Assembly (NCBI GenBank): GCA_021202275.1
Contig: JAJQDI010000009.1
Coordinates: 62,001-126,000 of the forward strand
DNA length: 64,000 bases
Direction of reading: 5' to 3'
DNA from: Bacteroides sp.
GTDB lineage: Bacteria > Bacteroidota > Bacteroidia > Bacteroidales > Bacteroidaceae
This document shows positions 1 through 8,809 of this stretch, piece after piece. The position numbers and the translations under genes were made by a program. Below the pieces are notes generated by a model. It had not been told where the DNA came from. It worked only from the letters and a program-made list of their open reading frames with translations, and made no database searches. How positions within the stretch are numbered: position 1 is the first letter of the stretch; each line of letters opens with the position of its first letter.

Positions 1-385
1 AAAAACGTTGAAATAACCGTACGTACAAATAAAAATAAATAAGATGTATTTTTAATAGTATGTTTTATGGGCCTTTGTCCTGCGGCTTCTGACAAGGATC
101 TCGATTTTTAAACATATTATAACGGTTTGATTATTAGTTTTATACATGTTTTATGGGCCGGCAAAATCAGGGATAAATAGATTCTTTATTTAATTACCGC
201 CTGTAAATAAACACCATACACTTTTTGAACATACAAAGATATGGATATTTTTCATCTTCACATCTTATCTGATAATCCACACATTATGATATTCAAAAAA
301 CATCTATCCTTATTTTCCAAAGCCATAAATCACTATGAATAAAGCATTTATACTTCATGCAAAAAGAATCATATCTACCTCTTCG
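1..385. other. AT-rich intergenic region with outward promoter-like box
   Basis: No convincing gene. A 13-base direct repeat (TGTTTTATGGGCC) occurs at 61-73 and 147-159. On the minus strand TATCTTTG (234-241) matches the Bacteroidetes -7 consensus TAnnTTTG and could serve a gene left of the window; no clear -33 element accompanies it. Confidence 0.35.
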
Positions 386-826
386 TCAAAACTCCGTTTT
401 TACGTCAAAACACGGACAAGCCTTCACATATTCATTCGGTGTGATGATACCGTTCCCATCCAGATCGGGCGATGTGTCACGATGTCCGATCACCTGTGTG
501 ACCGATGGATACACCAATCGCAGAGCAGCCACCAACGTGCGCAGGCTCTCTTTCTGTTCAGGAGTACGGGTATCGCTGGGATTCCCCTGCGCATCTAACC
601 CTCCCACATAGCAAACACCGATAGAGCGCTGATTCCACCCCATACAATGCGCGCCATCCATCTGTATATCCCTTCCGGTCTCTATCGTACCATCTATACA
701 GATCACAAAATGATAACCAATGTCCCAGAAGCCCCGGTCGAGGTGCCAGCGACGAATGTCTGCCGCGGATACATGCTGCCCCTCTCGTGTAGCGGAGCAG
801 TGAATAATGATCGTGTCTCTTTTCAT
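386..826 (-). CDS. N-acetylmuramoyl-L-alanine amidase (Amidase_2, T7-lysozyme-like)
   Basis: A 146-residue zinc amidase that would cut the amide bond between N-acetylmuramic acid and the peptide stem of peptidoglycan. The fold is recognisable from the N-terminal IIHCSAT strand (zinc ligand His9), the GYHF motif (Tyr38), the GHRD motif (His115) and the KACPCFD end (Lys135, Cys137), which correspond to the zinc ligands and catalytic Lys of T7 lysozyme. An EF-hand-like DLDGNGIITPNE loop is inserted before the last motif, as is common in small Bacteroidales amidases. There is no signal peptide, so it would need a holin or lysis to reach the wall, as phage endolysins do. It lies with an HNH endonuclease and small hypotheticals, suggesting a mobile-element remnant. 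The family call is strong; phage origin is inference. Confidence 0.88.
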   Translation of the reverse strand: MKRDTIIIHCSATREGQHVSAADIRRWHLDRGFWDIGYHFVICIDGTIETGRDIQMDGAHCMGWNQRSIGVCYVGGLDAQGNPSDTRTPEQKESLRTLVAALRLVYPSVTQVIGHRDTSPDLDGNGIITPNEYVKACPCFDVKTEF

Positions 827-829
827 GGT

Positions 830-945
830 TTTAAGTTTTAAGTAATAAGTTTTAAGTGATAAGTTATGAGTTTTAAGTTGTAAGTTTGGGTGAGGGAGGT
901 ATAATTTGTAACTTGTAGTTTATCACTCACCACTTACAACTTAAT
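830..945. repeat. AAGTTTTAAGT-type degenerate array (forward and inverted arms)
   Basis: The gap between amidase and HNH genes is filled with units of the form TAAGTTTTAAGT / GTGATAAGTTATGAG (830-890), followed by inverse copies (ACTTGTAG, CACTTACAACTTA; about 908-945). The two arms can pair as a long imperfect inverted repeat. The right arm reaches the HNH stop codon. The same arrays occur near 5785-5970, 49763-50066, 58555-58580 and 61645-61875. Confidence 0.7.
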
Positions 946-1470
946 CTGCGGATAAGGATTACGCACACGCTCCGGGTGATTGATCTGCCGGAGCACCTTA
1001 TCATACGCCAGTCCTTCCGCGCGGGCCAGAGCCGCCGCCGAAGGATAATGCCGCTCCCTACCGTCCGCACTCACCGTACGGCACCGGTGCGGTTTGCCTA
1101 CCAAAAGTCCATATTGCAGCGCGTGGCGCATATTGGTCCAGGCATCGCACCACTCCAGATTCTCCACCCGATTGTCGTCCCTGATCCCATTCAGGTGATT
1201 CATTTGTGGCAGATTGTCCGGATTGGGCAGGAAGGCTTTTCCAACAAGGCGGTGTACACGGTGCAGGGTATATATCCCCCGATCCCACAGCACTACAAAC
1301 AGGTAGCCTTTTGTGTCTGTACCGGCAGACAGGATACGTTGCGTACGTTGTTTCAGGCTCATCACCCTTCCCCGGTCCGAAACCATGTAGTCGGTATAGC
1401 CGGATATAAATCGCCAGTTCTCCGTAGCGGCTCCGGCACAGGCTGGATTCAGGATCAGCAAATTTTCCAT
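934..1470 (-). CDS. NUMOD4/HNH homing-type endonuclease
   Basis: A 178-residue protein starting at MENLLIL; a longer reading from 1569 adds a stretch that does not look like protein from this family. Residues 17-45 (ENWRFISGYTDYMVSDRGRV) fit NUMOD4. Residues 70-110 fit an HNH_3 nuclease, with HRLVGKAFLPNP, NHLNG and ENLEWC. Residues 134-172 resemble a NUMOD1 helix-turn-helix DNA-binding tail. Such proteins cut DNA and are typically free-standing homing endonucleases of phages and integrated elements. It shares strand with the amidase, separated by a repeat array. No intron or intein is evident next to it. Confidence 0.85.
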   Translation of the reverse strand: MENLLILNPACAGAATENWRFISGYTDYMVSDRGRVMSLKQRTQRILSAGTDTKGYLFVVLWDRGIYTLHRVHRLVGKAFLPNPDNLPQMNHLNGIRDDNRVENLEWCDAWTNMRHALQYGLLVGKPHRCRTVSADGRERHYPSAAALARAEGLAYDKVLRQINHPERVRNPYPQIKL

Positions 1471-1570
1471 ATCATCAACGTTTAGGTGAGTTGTTTGATT
1501 AAAGTAGATTGTTCCTATTCCCTGAACGGAATGAGTAAAGAATGCTCCTAACAAAAAAATAAATCGCAAT

Positions 1571-1735
1571 TAACTTTGCCGACCTCCTGGTCGACTACGC
1601 CGATCTTCCATTGACTACGCCGACCCACAGTTCGTGCATTCATAAATCTAAAATATGATCTCATGCACTTTACATCGTAAATCGTAATTAACTTCGCTGA
1701 CCGTTGGTTCGTCCATTCGTAAATTCCTCTCTTGT
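1571..1735. repeat. GACTACGCCGA / TCGTAAATCGTA interspersed repeat patch
   Basis: Contains two GACTACGCCGA copies and an ATCGTAAATCGTAATTAACTT stretch followed by CGCTGACCGTTGGTT. Related fragments occur at 3392-3440, 3665-3690, 20755-20795, 27361-27420, 46798-47029 and 58868-58905, always outside genes. The TAACTTTG at 1571-1578 resembles a -7 box but sits inside the repeat and faces no gene. Confidence 0.55.
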
Positions 1736-1780
1736 TCTCTCATGTTTCTTCTTTAGCCGCAAACAGAGCGCTGTATTTCC

Positions 1781-1824
1781 GGAAGTTGAGCGCTCAGATC
1801 CATGCTTTTGAGCGCTCAACTTCC
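1781..1824. terminator. Strong hairpin downstream of the 80-residue hypothetical gene
   Basis: Perfect 16-base inverted repeat: GGAAGTTGAGCGCTCA at 1781-1796 and its complement at 1809-1824, loop 12 bases. It lies about 120 bases past the stop of the minus-strand gene ending at 1947. There is no clear T tract on either side, so a terminator role is only possible. Confidence 0.4.
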
Positions 1825-1946
1825 AGGTACATACCACTCCTGTCGAACATTTTACCGGAAGAAACCGGAGCGCTTCCTGTCACATACCAACGAGAAGCCT
1901 TTCTTTTCTCCGGGAAAACCACAGGCCATGCCAGGCAGGAAATCTT

Positions 1947-2189
1947 TTAGGCAAATCGGCTCAGCCCTACGCCGCGGCAGATCGCGTCCCGGTCTTCTTC
2001 CAGTTCCGCCGGTGAAGCAAAGGCCGACCCTTCCGTGGGAGAAGGTTCCTCGGGTTCATACCGGTCGGCAAGCTCGCGCAGCCATTCCAGTTCCTCTTCA
2101 CAGGCAACGATCGCCTCACGCAACGTATCTGTCTGGTAATGGATACAAAGGCGGCGCACCTCCGCGGAAGCAGCAGAGGAAGGCTTCAT
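1947..2189 (-). CDS. Small hypothetical protein (80 aa)
   Basis: An unrecognised acidic protein whose start overlaps the stop of the upstream gene by four bases (ATGA), which argues for translational coupling and for a real gene. The middle is rich in Glu and Leu (ACEEELEWLRELADRYEPEE) and predicts a helix. No known motif, signal peptide or membrane segment is visible. Confidence 0.55.
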   Translation of the reverse strand: MKPSSAASAEVRRLCIHYQTDTLREAIVACEEELEWLRELADRYEPEEPSPTEGSAFASPAELEEDRDAICRGVGLSRFA

Positions 2190-2593
2190 GGCTGCTGGCC
2201 AGGCAATGGGAAAACCCCGGCTGCCTTTTCACTGCTCCCGGATGCATCCGGTCCCGGAAAAGGCCTCACATAATGAAGCGAAACCACGCGGCAGGTGCGC
2301 CAGCCCCGACAGTCCAGGTCGTAATACACAATGAACAAATTATCCGGACGCGGTTGGTAAGGTTTCCGGAAAGAGTAACGATAACCAGTCAGCGTACCAC
2401 GCGCGTGGCGCGTGGTACCGTCTTGCTTGACATAGCCGAAGCACACCTCACCCCCGCGCAGGGCAGTGAGTAGTTGCTCGGCCAGGTGAGCTTGTCGCAG
2501 AGCCAGTTGCAACGGCAAAGCATATTCGCGCCGCAAAGAGAGAGCCCTGTAGATCACATGTTTTTCTGTAGTAGATAAAATAGATTCCAACAT
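2186..2593 (-). CDS. SH3-beta-barrel-fold (DUF2693-like) protein
   Basis: A 135-residue cytoplasmic protein. The core GEVCFGYVKQDGTTRHARGTLTGY followed by NLFIVYYDLDCRGWRTCRV resembles the short Bacteroidetes family annotated as SH3 beta-barrel fold-containing (DUF2693), in which a KKDGTIRxAxGT strand pair precedes a YYDLExxGWR strand. That match is from memory of the family. An N-terminal helix of about 45 residues precedes the barrel. The family is frequent on mobile elements of this phylum and its function is unknown. It heads a two-gene unit with the overlapping 80-residue protein. Confidence 0.6.
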   Translation of the reverse strand: MLESILSTTEKHVIYRALSLRREYALPLQLALRQAHLAEQLLTALRGGEVCFGYVKQDGTTRHARGTLTGYRYSFRKPYQPRPDNLFIVYYDLDCRGWRTCRVVSLHYVRPFPGPDASGSSEKAAGVFPLPGQQP

Positions 2594-2956
2594 GTTCCAA
2601 CAAAAGATTAATTTATAGATCAGGTTCGATTCGAAAAGAGAAACCTTTCCAAAAAGTTTTCTTCTTTACACGGGCAAAAATAGAGGGTATATCTGAAAAA
2701 ATTTGTACCAAAAATCCACAAAATACTCTTTTCCTTCATTTTGTCGATTTTTTTATACACGAAATATCGAAATAGAATATTTAGTTTGTAGTACAGAAGG
2801 AAAAATTCCTTGCTAACGACTCATTGTTTTTTATCACAACTCATCTTACAGTATGTAAAAAACACAATAAAATCCACATACTTACCTGTGAATGAGTATA
2901 ATAAAAAGCAATAGAGCCCGTCAGAACATAGTAAAAACCCTTAAAACCTTACAATC
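2594..2956. other. AT-rich divergent intergenic region
   Basis: Separates the minus-strand DUF2693-like gene from the plus-strand hypothetical at 2957. It is very AT-rich. No perfect TAnnTTTG box was found on either strand; TAGTTTG near 2782-2789 is one base short of the consensus. Confidence 0.3.
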
Positions 2957-3358
2957 ATGACAAAAGACAAAACTCTTCCTCTTTACAAAGCAAGTGAACT
3001 TTTACTGAGGATCCGGCAACAACTTCAAAAAAACTTCGGACCACTTACTCAGACCTACGTGACAGACACCGTCATGCTGGGGCGTACACGATTATCGAAT
3101 TTAGAAACCGATAAACATCTCTGCTGGAAAAATGCACATTACGTATTCACATACTACACCTTATACCTGCAAAATGCGCCGGAGCTGATCGAGGCTTTCT
3201 ACATCCTGGCCGACACACAATGCATTACTCCCAAGAAGTGGAAAGAGCTCCGGAATAAGAAAGAGGCCAATACCCCCTATGAACAGATGTTGCTGGAAAA
3301 AATCCGCAAGGCAGAGCAAGTAGATATCAGTGCCCTGATGCGGGAATGTAAGTTCTGA
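2957..3358 (+). CDS. Hypothetical protein (133 aa)
   Basis: An unrecognised soluble, basic, mostly helical protein. The segment MLGRTRLSNLETDKHLCWKNAHYVFTYYT (residues 40-68) has the rhythm of a helix-turn-helix followed by a helix, so a DNA-binding role is possible but unproven. It is set alone in its strand context, after an AT-rich leader and before a perfect 16-base hairpin at 3572-3610. Confidence 0.6.
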   Translation: MTKDKTLPLYKASELLLRIRQQLQKNFGPLTQTYVTDTVMLGRTRLSNLETDKHLCWKNAHYVFTYYTLYLQNAPELIEAFYILADTQCITPKKWKELRNKKEANTPYEQMLLEKIRKAEQVDISALMRECKF

Positions 3359-3920
3359 CAGCAGAGAATCACTAAAGAAGTGGTTTTGATTTTGACTACG
3401 TTGGCCACCCGGTTGACTGCGTCGCTCTTCGATTCCACACATAATTAATTGGCGTATGCTTCGCCCTTTCTCAGGATCTCTTTATCAACTGTTTTCCTGA
3501 TTTAAGACACAGATATATAGGCGTGTTCGGAAAAATAGTTCAGGATTTTCTGAGTCATCCAAATGAGATCCATTTCCCTTTGAAAGCCCAAAGTGCTTTC
3601 AAAGGGAAATCCCCCCACTCGCTTCGTTACAAACATTGCTCTTACTTCCCTTCACTGAAATTAGTAGCTTCACTGGCCGTTGGTTGATGGCCCCCCCTTT
3701 TGGACGTTCAGGGACAAGAAGTGATCTCTTGATAGTTCCGGAGATCCGGAATTAGTTTTCCGGATACTACCGCATACCGTGTGCTTCTGCAAATCCCTCC
3801 TTAAACAAATAAAAAGGCTTATCAATCATTATTAGAATGATTTTCTTAATTTAATTAATATCTTTGCAGATTTTATACACACATACAGAGAAAGTCATTT
3901 ACTATAATCTCATTTTTGCT
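3359..3920. repeat. Repeat-rich intergenic region upstream of the sulfatase-like gene
   Basis: Holds GACTACGTTGG/GACTGCGTCG fragments (3392-3440), a perfect hairpin ATTTCCCTTTGAAAGC / complement at 3572-3587 and 3595-3610 (7-base loop), then CTCGCTTCGTTAC and GCTTCACTGGCCGTTGG fragments also found near 6400-6490. The hairpin core GAAAGCCCAAAG.GCTTT recurs at 6473-6491, so both places carry the same interspersed element family. Confidence 0.6.
3859..3866 (+). promoter_or_regulatory. Bacteroidetes -7 box (TATCTTTG)
   Basis: TATCTTTG matches TAnnTTTG and lies 54 bases before the ATG at 3921. It overlaps a possible upstream TTG codon at 3864, which argues that the true start is the ATG at 3921. 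No good -33 TTTG is seen. Confidence 0.6.
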
Positions 3921-5771
3921 ATGACCACAAATAAAACATCTGTCCGGAAATGTTTCCGTTTCCTTTTTCCGGATGCTGCCACCGAACGACGTTTGTCCCT
4001 GACATTTTTCCTCTGCATCGCACTCAAATTCCTGGTCTTTAATATCATCTGGTGCAACAACTCCACCTTCGCAGCCTTCTCTACCTTCGAATTCTACCTC
4101 TACAATGCCCTGGTCCTCTCTATCCTGCTGATCCCGCTGGTCTGCTTCCGCGCGGTCAGGACCACCCTGGTGATGATGCTGTTGCTGGATCTCCTCCTGG
4201 TGGCCAACCTGCTGTATTTCCGCACCTATTTCTCCGCCATTCCGCTCCACAGCTACGGCATCGCGGACAACCTGCAGGATTTCAAAGCCAGTGTCTATGC
4301 CTCACTAAGAGGGATAGACCTGATCTTTCCGCTCACCACCCTGATCCCGCTGCTGGTGTGGCGCAGATATTTCAGCATACCCCGCACTCGCGTTCGTGTT
4401 GCTACCGTGCGGAAAGCCTGTAGCTATTTCATCTGTATCGGCCTGTTGTGTATCGCCTCAGGCATCTATCTATACACTAAAAAAGGGTTTACAAACGCCT
4501 ATGACTCTCACCTGCGTTCCAGCCTGTTTGCCTGCCGCACACCCATGTATACCCTTTTCGGATCGCTCTGGTACGACTACCTCACAGGCAAGGCCGAGTT
4601 TACCCCGGAGATCAGAAACCGGATAGACCACTGGCTGACAGAGCAGGCCAGGTATGCAGGCAGTCCTTTACAGATGGAGGAAGTGCGTACCAACTGCATC
4701 CTGATCCTCGCCGAATCCCTGGAAAGCTGGGTATTGGAAACCACATTCGACGGGCAGGAGATCACCCCCTGCCTCAACCGCCTGCTGCGGGACAGTAACA
4801 CCGTATATGCCCCGTATGTACAATCGCAGGTCAAGGGTGGTCGGTCCATCGATGCCCAATTGATGATAAACACCGGGCTGTTGCCCATTGCCAGCGGCTC
4901 GTTCAGCGTGCGCTACCCTACGAATGCCTGGCCGGGACTGGTGACCGCATTCCGCAGGCAGTACCCCGATTCCCAGGCATACAGCGCCACTGTAGACAAA
5001 AAGATCGTCTGGAATCAGCAGGTAATTGCTCCGGCATTCGGTTACGACGGCCTGCTGGATAAAGACAGCTTTGTGGCCGAAGAAGTGGCCGGACCGCGCA
5101 AAAAGGTTGGCGATGCCTCTTTCCTGCGCCAGATCGGAGAAAAGATAGAGAGCGGAGAGATCTGGTCCGACCGCCAGCACAACCTCCTGCAACTGATCAC
5201 CTATTCGGGACATCACCCGTTCAGACTGCCGGAAGAGCTCAGAAAAACGACCTTCACCACTCCCATGCCCGAAATGATGGAGGACTATATGTACACGGCC
5301 AACTATACCGACTACGCGATCGGGCAGTTTATCCAACAGCTCAAACAACAGGGACGGTACGAAAACACCATGATCGTGATCACCGGCGACCACGAAGGGC
5401 TGGTAGATCACCGGGAGTCGCTCGCGCAGTCCGAAGCCGGCCGCGGCATAGTCTCTCCGCAGCAATTTGTACCCCTTATCGTGGTCAACGCACCGGTAGG
5501 CAAAAGATACGAAGAGGTGATGGGCCAGATCGATATATACCCCACCCTGCTCGATCTGATGGGACTCTCGCACTATCCCTGGAGAGGCATGGGGGTAAGT
5601 ATCTTCCATCCCGGAAAAGCGGCCTACACCATCGACCCCAACATGCATATCATAGGTACGGCTCCCGACAAGGAAGACCAGGGAACGGACCACCTGAAAA
5701 ATTCCTGGACCGTGGGAGACTATCTCATCCGGTACGACTACCTGAAAGACATCCTGCCCGAGTGGGCATGA
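3921..5771 (+). CDS. LTA-synthase-like membrane sulfatase/phosphotransferase
   Basis: A 616-residue inner-membrane protein with five N-terminal membrane segments (about 25-45, 58-77, 80-100, 135-150, 167-187) followed by an extracytoplasmic alkaline-phosphatase-superfamily domain. Metal and catalytic residues are visible: Glu265 in LILAESLESW, a Ser309 nucleophile in GGRSIDAQ (Thr in Gram-positive LtaS), and Asp490-His491 in ITGDHEG. Family members move phosphoglycerol or phosphoethanolamine from phospholipids to glycans or lipid A. In a Gram-negative the likely job is decoration of a periplasmic or surface glycan or lipid; the substrate cannot be read from sequence. It appears to be a single-gene transcript, and repeat arrays begin right after the stop. 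Confidence 0.85.
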   Translation: MTTNKTSVRKCFRFLFPDAATERRLSLTFFLCIALKFLVFNIIWCNNSTFAAFSTFEFYLYNALVLSILLIPLVCFRAVRTTLVMMLLLDLLLVANLLYFRTYFSAIPLHSYGIADNLQDFKASVYASLRGIDLIFPLTTLIPLLVWRRYFSIPRTRVRVATVRKACSYFICIGLLCIASGIYLYTKKGFTNAYDSHLRSSLFACRTPMYTLFGSLWYDYLTGKAEFTPEIRNRIDHWLTEQARYAGSPLQMEEVRTNCILILAESLESWVLETTFDGQEITPCLNRLLRDSNTVYAPYVQSQVKGGRSIDAQLMINTGLLPIASGSFSVRYPTNAWPGLVTAFRRQYPDSQAYSATVDKKIVWNQQVIAPAFGYDGLLDKDSFVAEEVAGPRKKVGDASFLRQIGEKIESGEIWSDRQHNLLQLITYSGHHPFRLPEELRKTTFTTPMPEMMEDYMYTANYTDYAIGQFIQQLKQQGRYENTMIVITGDHEGLVDHRESLAQSEAGRGIVSPQQFVPLIVVNAPVGKRYEEVMGQIDIYPTLLDLMGLSHYPWRGMGVSIFHPGKAAYTIDPNMHIIGTAPDKEDQGTDHLKNSWTVGDYLIRYDYLKDILPEWA

Positions 5772-5784
5772 ATACGGTATGGAG

Positions 5785-6060
5785 AGGTAAGTAGTAAGTT
5801 TTAAGTTATAAGTTTTGATAGGTGAAGTATAACTTATAACCTGTAGCTTGTTGCGACTTATAAGTTCATGCTTGTAACTTACTATTTAAGACTTACTACT
5901 TAGAACTTTCAAGTAAGACACAAAGAACCCATAAACCAAAACGCAGAACTTACTACTTAAGACTTATAAAAAGTATTCCTGATTCATTGTATATATTACA
6001 CTCTGATATTCTGTAGAGGCGCGCGGCTTGCAGCAATATCCGGAATAAATCGTTAACATG
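5785..6060. repeat. AAGTTTTAAGT array plus partial GTAGAGGCGC element
   Basis: Starts 14 bases after the upstream stop. Forward units (AAGTAGTAAGTTTTAAGTTATAAG) run to about 5820 and inverse units (AACTTATAACC, ACTTACTATTTAAGAC, ACTTACTACTTAAG) to about 5970. These are followed at 5979 by TGATTCATTGTATATATTACA and CTGTAGAGGCGCGC, the left end of the palindromic element seen again at 50.3, 58.6 and 61.7 kb. Confidence 0.65.
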
Positions 6061-6224
6061 TGAGATTATATATTTCATTTCAATTATTTATATCGGTTTT
6101 TTACCCGGAAGATATCAAACCCTTACATTTCCGGAAGAGCTCAAACTATCCCATCTCCGGAAGCTATCCAACTGACACTTATTCCCTCTGATTCTCTCTG
6201 AGAACCCGGAGGGTTTAATATAAA

Positions 6225-6500
6225 TAACCCCCAGTGAAGCGGAGCATAGCGGAGCGACTGGGGGTATCAGGGTCTACCTATCTTTTCAACCCCAAAGTGG
6301 GTTGAATGATTTTCCAAGATAGGATAGGATGTAAAATCCTGTTCATCGTATCCTGGAGTGCGTATTTCTATATTCCATCCACTTCGGGGTTGACTGTAGA
6401 TGCCTCAGCCATACCCCAAGTCGCTTCGTTACGGGCTATGCTCTTTCTTCGCTTCACTGGCGGTTATGCACATGAAAGCCCAAAGGGCTTTGAAAAGAAG
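6225..6500. repeat. Multi-hairpin GC-rich interspersed element
   Basis: Carries ACCCCCAGT...ACTGGGGGT (6226-6265), CAACCCCAAAGTGGGTTG (about 6288-6305), CACTTCGGGGTTG (6380-6392), TACCCCAAGTCGCTTCGTTACGGGCTATG and the hairpin GAAAGCCCAAAGGGCTTT (6473-6490). These modules match the CCCGGGG-type elements at 29.1-29.35 and 31.7-32.25 kb. No gene is apparent in 5772-6783. Confidence 0.55.
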
Positions 6501-6783
6501 CGTGGGACTGATCACCATTATTAGTATCCCGAGGCAGTCTACCAAGACACCCCAACAATGATATAACAGTAACGCCCCACACCCATACAGGCACAGAGTT
6601 TCCCATTTGTCATTGTTTGTATGTCTAAATTCGTTTGGTGGACTTTTTCAGAGGATAGAAACGGAAAACACTTCTATGTAAATTACTTTTTTATCCTTCT
6701 ATATCTTCTTTCGGTTTTTAATGTGTAATTCTATGCAAATGTTACGGAATTTCCTGAAGGCTGCAAATTCCGGAGATAGTTGT

Positions 6784-8367
6784 TTACCATTCATCATCTC
6801 TGCCATAGGGATCAACCAGATAGATACCTAAATCGAGATCAAAATCTCCATATCCTCTGCAAATAACCTGATGCTCTCCATATGCATTAGGTTGACTATA
6901 CACCATAGTTTCATGGCGTATTATCGTAGGCATCACCTCTCTGTTCATAAAATAATGCGAAGGAAAAAAGAACTCTACTTCTATGTAATCGTCTGTTCTT
7001 GTCACATTCCAACTTCTTCCTCTATAAAGATCCCTGGCCATATACATTCCTGCAATACAGACATGGGGGCTGGACATCAGGAACGCATAATCATCAGGTA
7101 TTACATGACTCGGCACCGATCCTCCATTCAAGATTTTCAGATTGTAAGACCATCCATGTGGCTTCAATCCTTTCAGGGAAATAAACTTTCCGTAATTTCC
7201 GGCCATAGACGAATACTGCGGAGTTTCTGACTTGGAGTCTTTGGTATTAGCATATAGGAACGCTTCATAAGCTGTTATATACCCATCGGGATTATAGTCA
7301 GCATTTACTATTGTACCCTCCGGAGTCTTGCCGGCAACCGCGGAGATCCAATGATATACAAATTCGTCATACAACAGATTACTACGCGCATGAGACAACT
7401 CATCCGGTCCACAGGCAGTAGCAATCACACGACAATAATCCTTGAGATGAGCAACAAACCCTCCGCTATAGCATTATTCCATCACTACCTGAATGTTCTT
7501 ACAAGGCAGATTATTGATCAAAGTGGCAAATTCATAATCCATAATTGTGGTATTCGCCCACAAATTAATATAGGAAGTATTGCCTGTACGTCCTCCGTGG
7601 TCAGTCACAAATACAAAAAGAATGTCATCCTGAGTCAGCTTGTTCGCCAGTGTATGAAATACATTGATCACATCACTTTTTCTGGCAGCATATTCTATAT
7701 CCGGAATCCCGTCTCCATCCAGATCCAGAGGAGAAGAATCGTACGATCCGTCGAGCAACCTCCTGTCCGGAGCAGGATCTGTACCATCCGCGCAAAGTAC
7801 ATAGATCTGATCTTTGTTATATCCATATATTTTAGTGAGTGTTGAATATATGGCAGAGCAGTCATTCCAATAACGTATATAATTGTTTTCTTTATTAGCT
7901 CCTCCATTGATGATCACTGCCCACAACCGGCTGGGGTCGCTGGCGCGTGTAGCTGGAGCGGGTTCTATATCGCTAAAATCAAACAACACTCCAGCTTCAA
8001 CCTCTACCTCACGTACAACAGACATTTCAAAGTCTCCCGAAGGAGGACTGGTCATCTCTCTGAGCTCGTATTTCCCCGTCTCAGCATGGATAAACACATA
8101 TTTACAGGGATGTTCCCAGTTGGCAAAAGGATGTTCATCAATAAAAACAAACCAACTTGCATAGTCCGGAGAAGAAATTTCTCCGTTCATTGCACGGATC
8201 TCAGTTCGCGGGAGTAATAACGCAGTAGAAACGGAGACATTTACACCTTCTTCAGGCACTAATTCTTCCCATACATTTTGTATATTTATAGGAATGTTTT
8301 CAGATTCCTGGGTACAGGAAACAAGGACAAACAATAAAATAAAGATTTTGAATGGTCTTACTTTCAT
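6784..8367 (-). pseudogene. Clan CD (C13/caspase-like) cysteine peptidase lipoprotein, broken by in-frame TAA
   Basis: A 527-codon frame with one internal TAA at codon 298 and no other break. The N-terminus has a lipobox (VLVSC). It is a paralog of the divergent gene at 8810: both carry SPDYASWF.FIDEHPFANW, DGTDPAPDRRLL, a Ca-binding-type DLDGDG loop, the catalytic His in TDHGG, and CYSGGF. In the intact paralog the nucleophile motif reads VVMGQCYSGGF; here it reads VVME-stop-CYSGGF, so GGA CAA has become GAA TAA and translation ends exactly before the catalytic Cys. The product would keep the His but lose the Cys and the C-terminal region. A -7 box remains upstream. It could be a recent pseudogene, a truncated functional pro-domain, or a sequencing error. 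Confidence 0.8.
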
Positions 8368-8410
8368 AATAGTTCTTTTTTAAGTTTTTATTAGGAATTT
8401 GTGATACAAA

Positions 8411-8418
8411 CAAATATA
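8411..8418 (-). promoter_or_regulatory. -7 box (TATATTTG) for the broken C13-like gene
   Basis: On the minus strand TATATTTG matches TAnnTTTG, 44 bases before the ATG at 8367. The rest of 8368-8809 is AT-rich and holds nothing else clear, including no good box for the plus-strand gene at 8810. Confidence 0.5.
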
Positions 8419-8809
8419 ACTAATTTATTATAAATAAAAAAACAGTAGCTATTTTCATTATAAAAAAAAGAAATATTTTTTAATTAAGCAGATGGGTATT
8501 TCTTAATGATAGGGTGTTGCTGAATTATATGTTCTTACTACTGAAACTCATAACATTCCGCACTACACTGGTAGAAATACACAATATCTATATAAAGAGA
8601 AATCATTACAAAAATTATTCTTAGTATATAAAAAAATATACTATATTTTTTTTACAATAAAGAACAGACCATATATACATCTATCAGGCCTGGCAGACTT
8701 AATTGTATGCAGTGCTCCTCCATCCTATTTGTTCCGGATGCTTCTTATCTTATGGTGAATTACTTACTGAAACAGTTTTTATTTACTATTCACACAAACA
8801 TTTGATTTT

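Noticed and set aside
386..3358. An intact prophage
   Set aside because: Amidase and HNH genes are present, but there are no capsid, terminase, portal, tail or integrase genes; at most a remnant or domesticated patch.
3864..3920. Upstream TTG start for the LTA-synthase-like gene
   Set aside because: It overlaps the TATCTTTG promoter box, so transcripts would begin after it; the ATG at 3921 is preferred.
4668..5693. 341-codon open frame on the minus strand
   Set aside because: Antisense shadow of the LTA-synthase-like gene; no signal or motif.
6784..8367. Recoding of TAA as Gln in the C13-like gene
   Set aside because: About half of the genes here end in TAA, so TAA is a genuine stop; simple mutation or error is the better reading.
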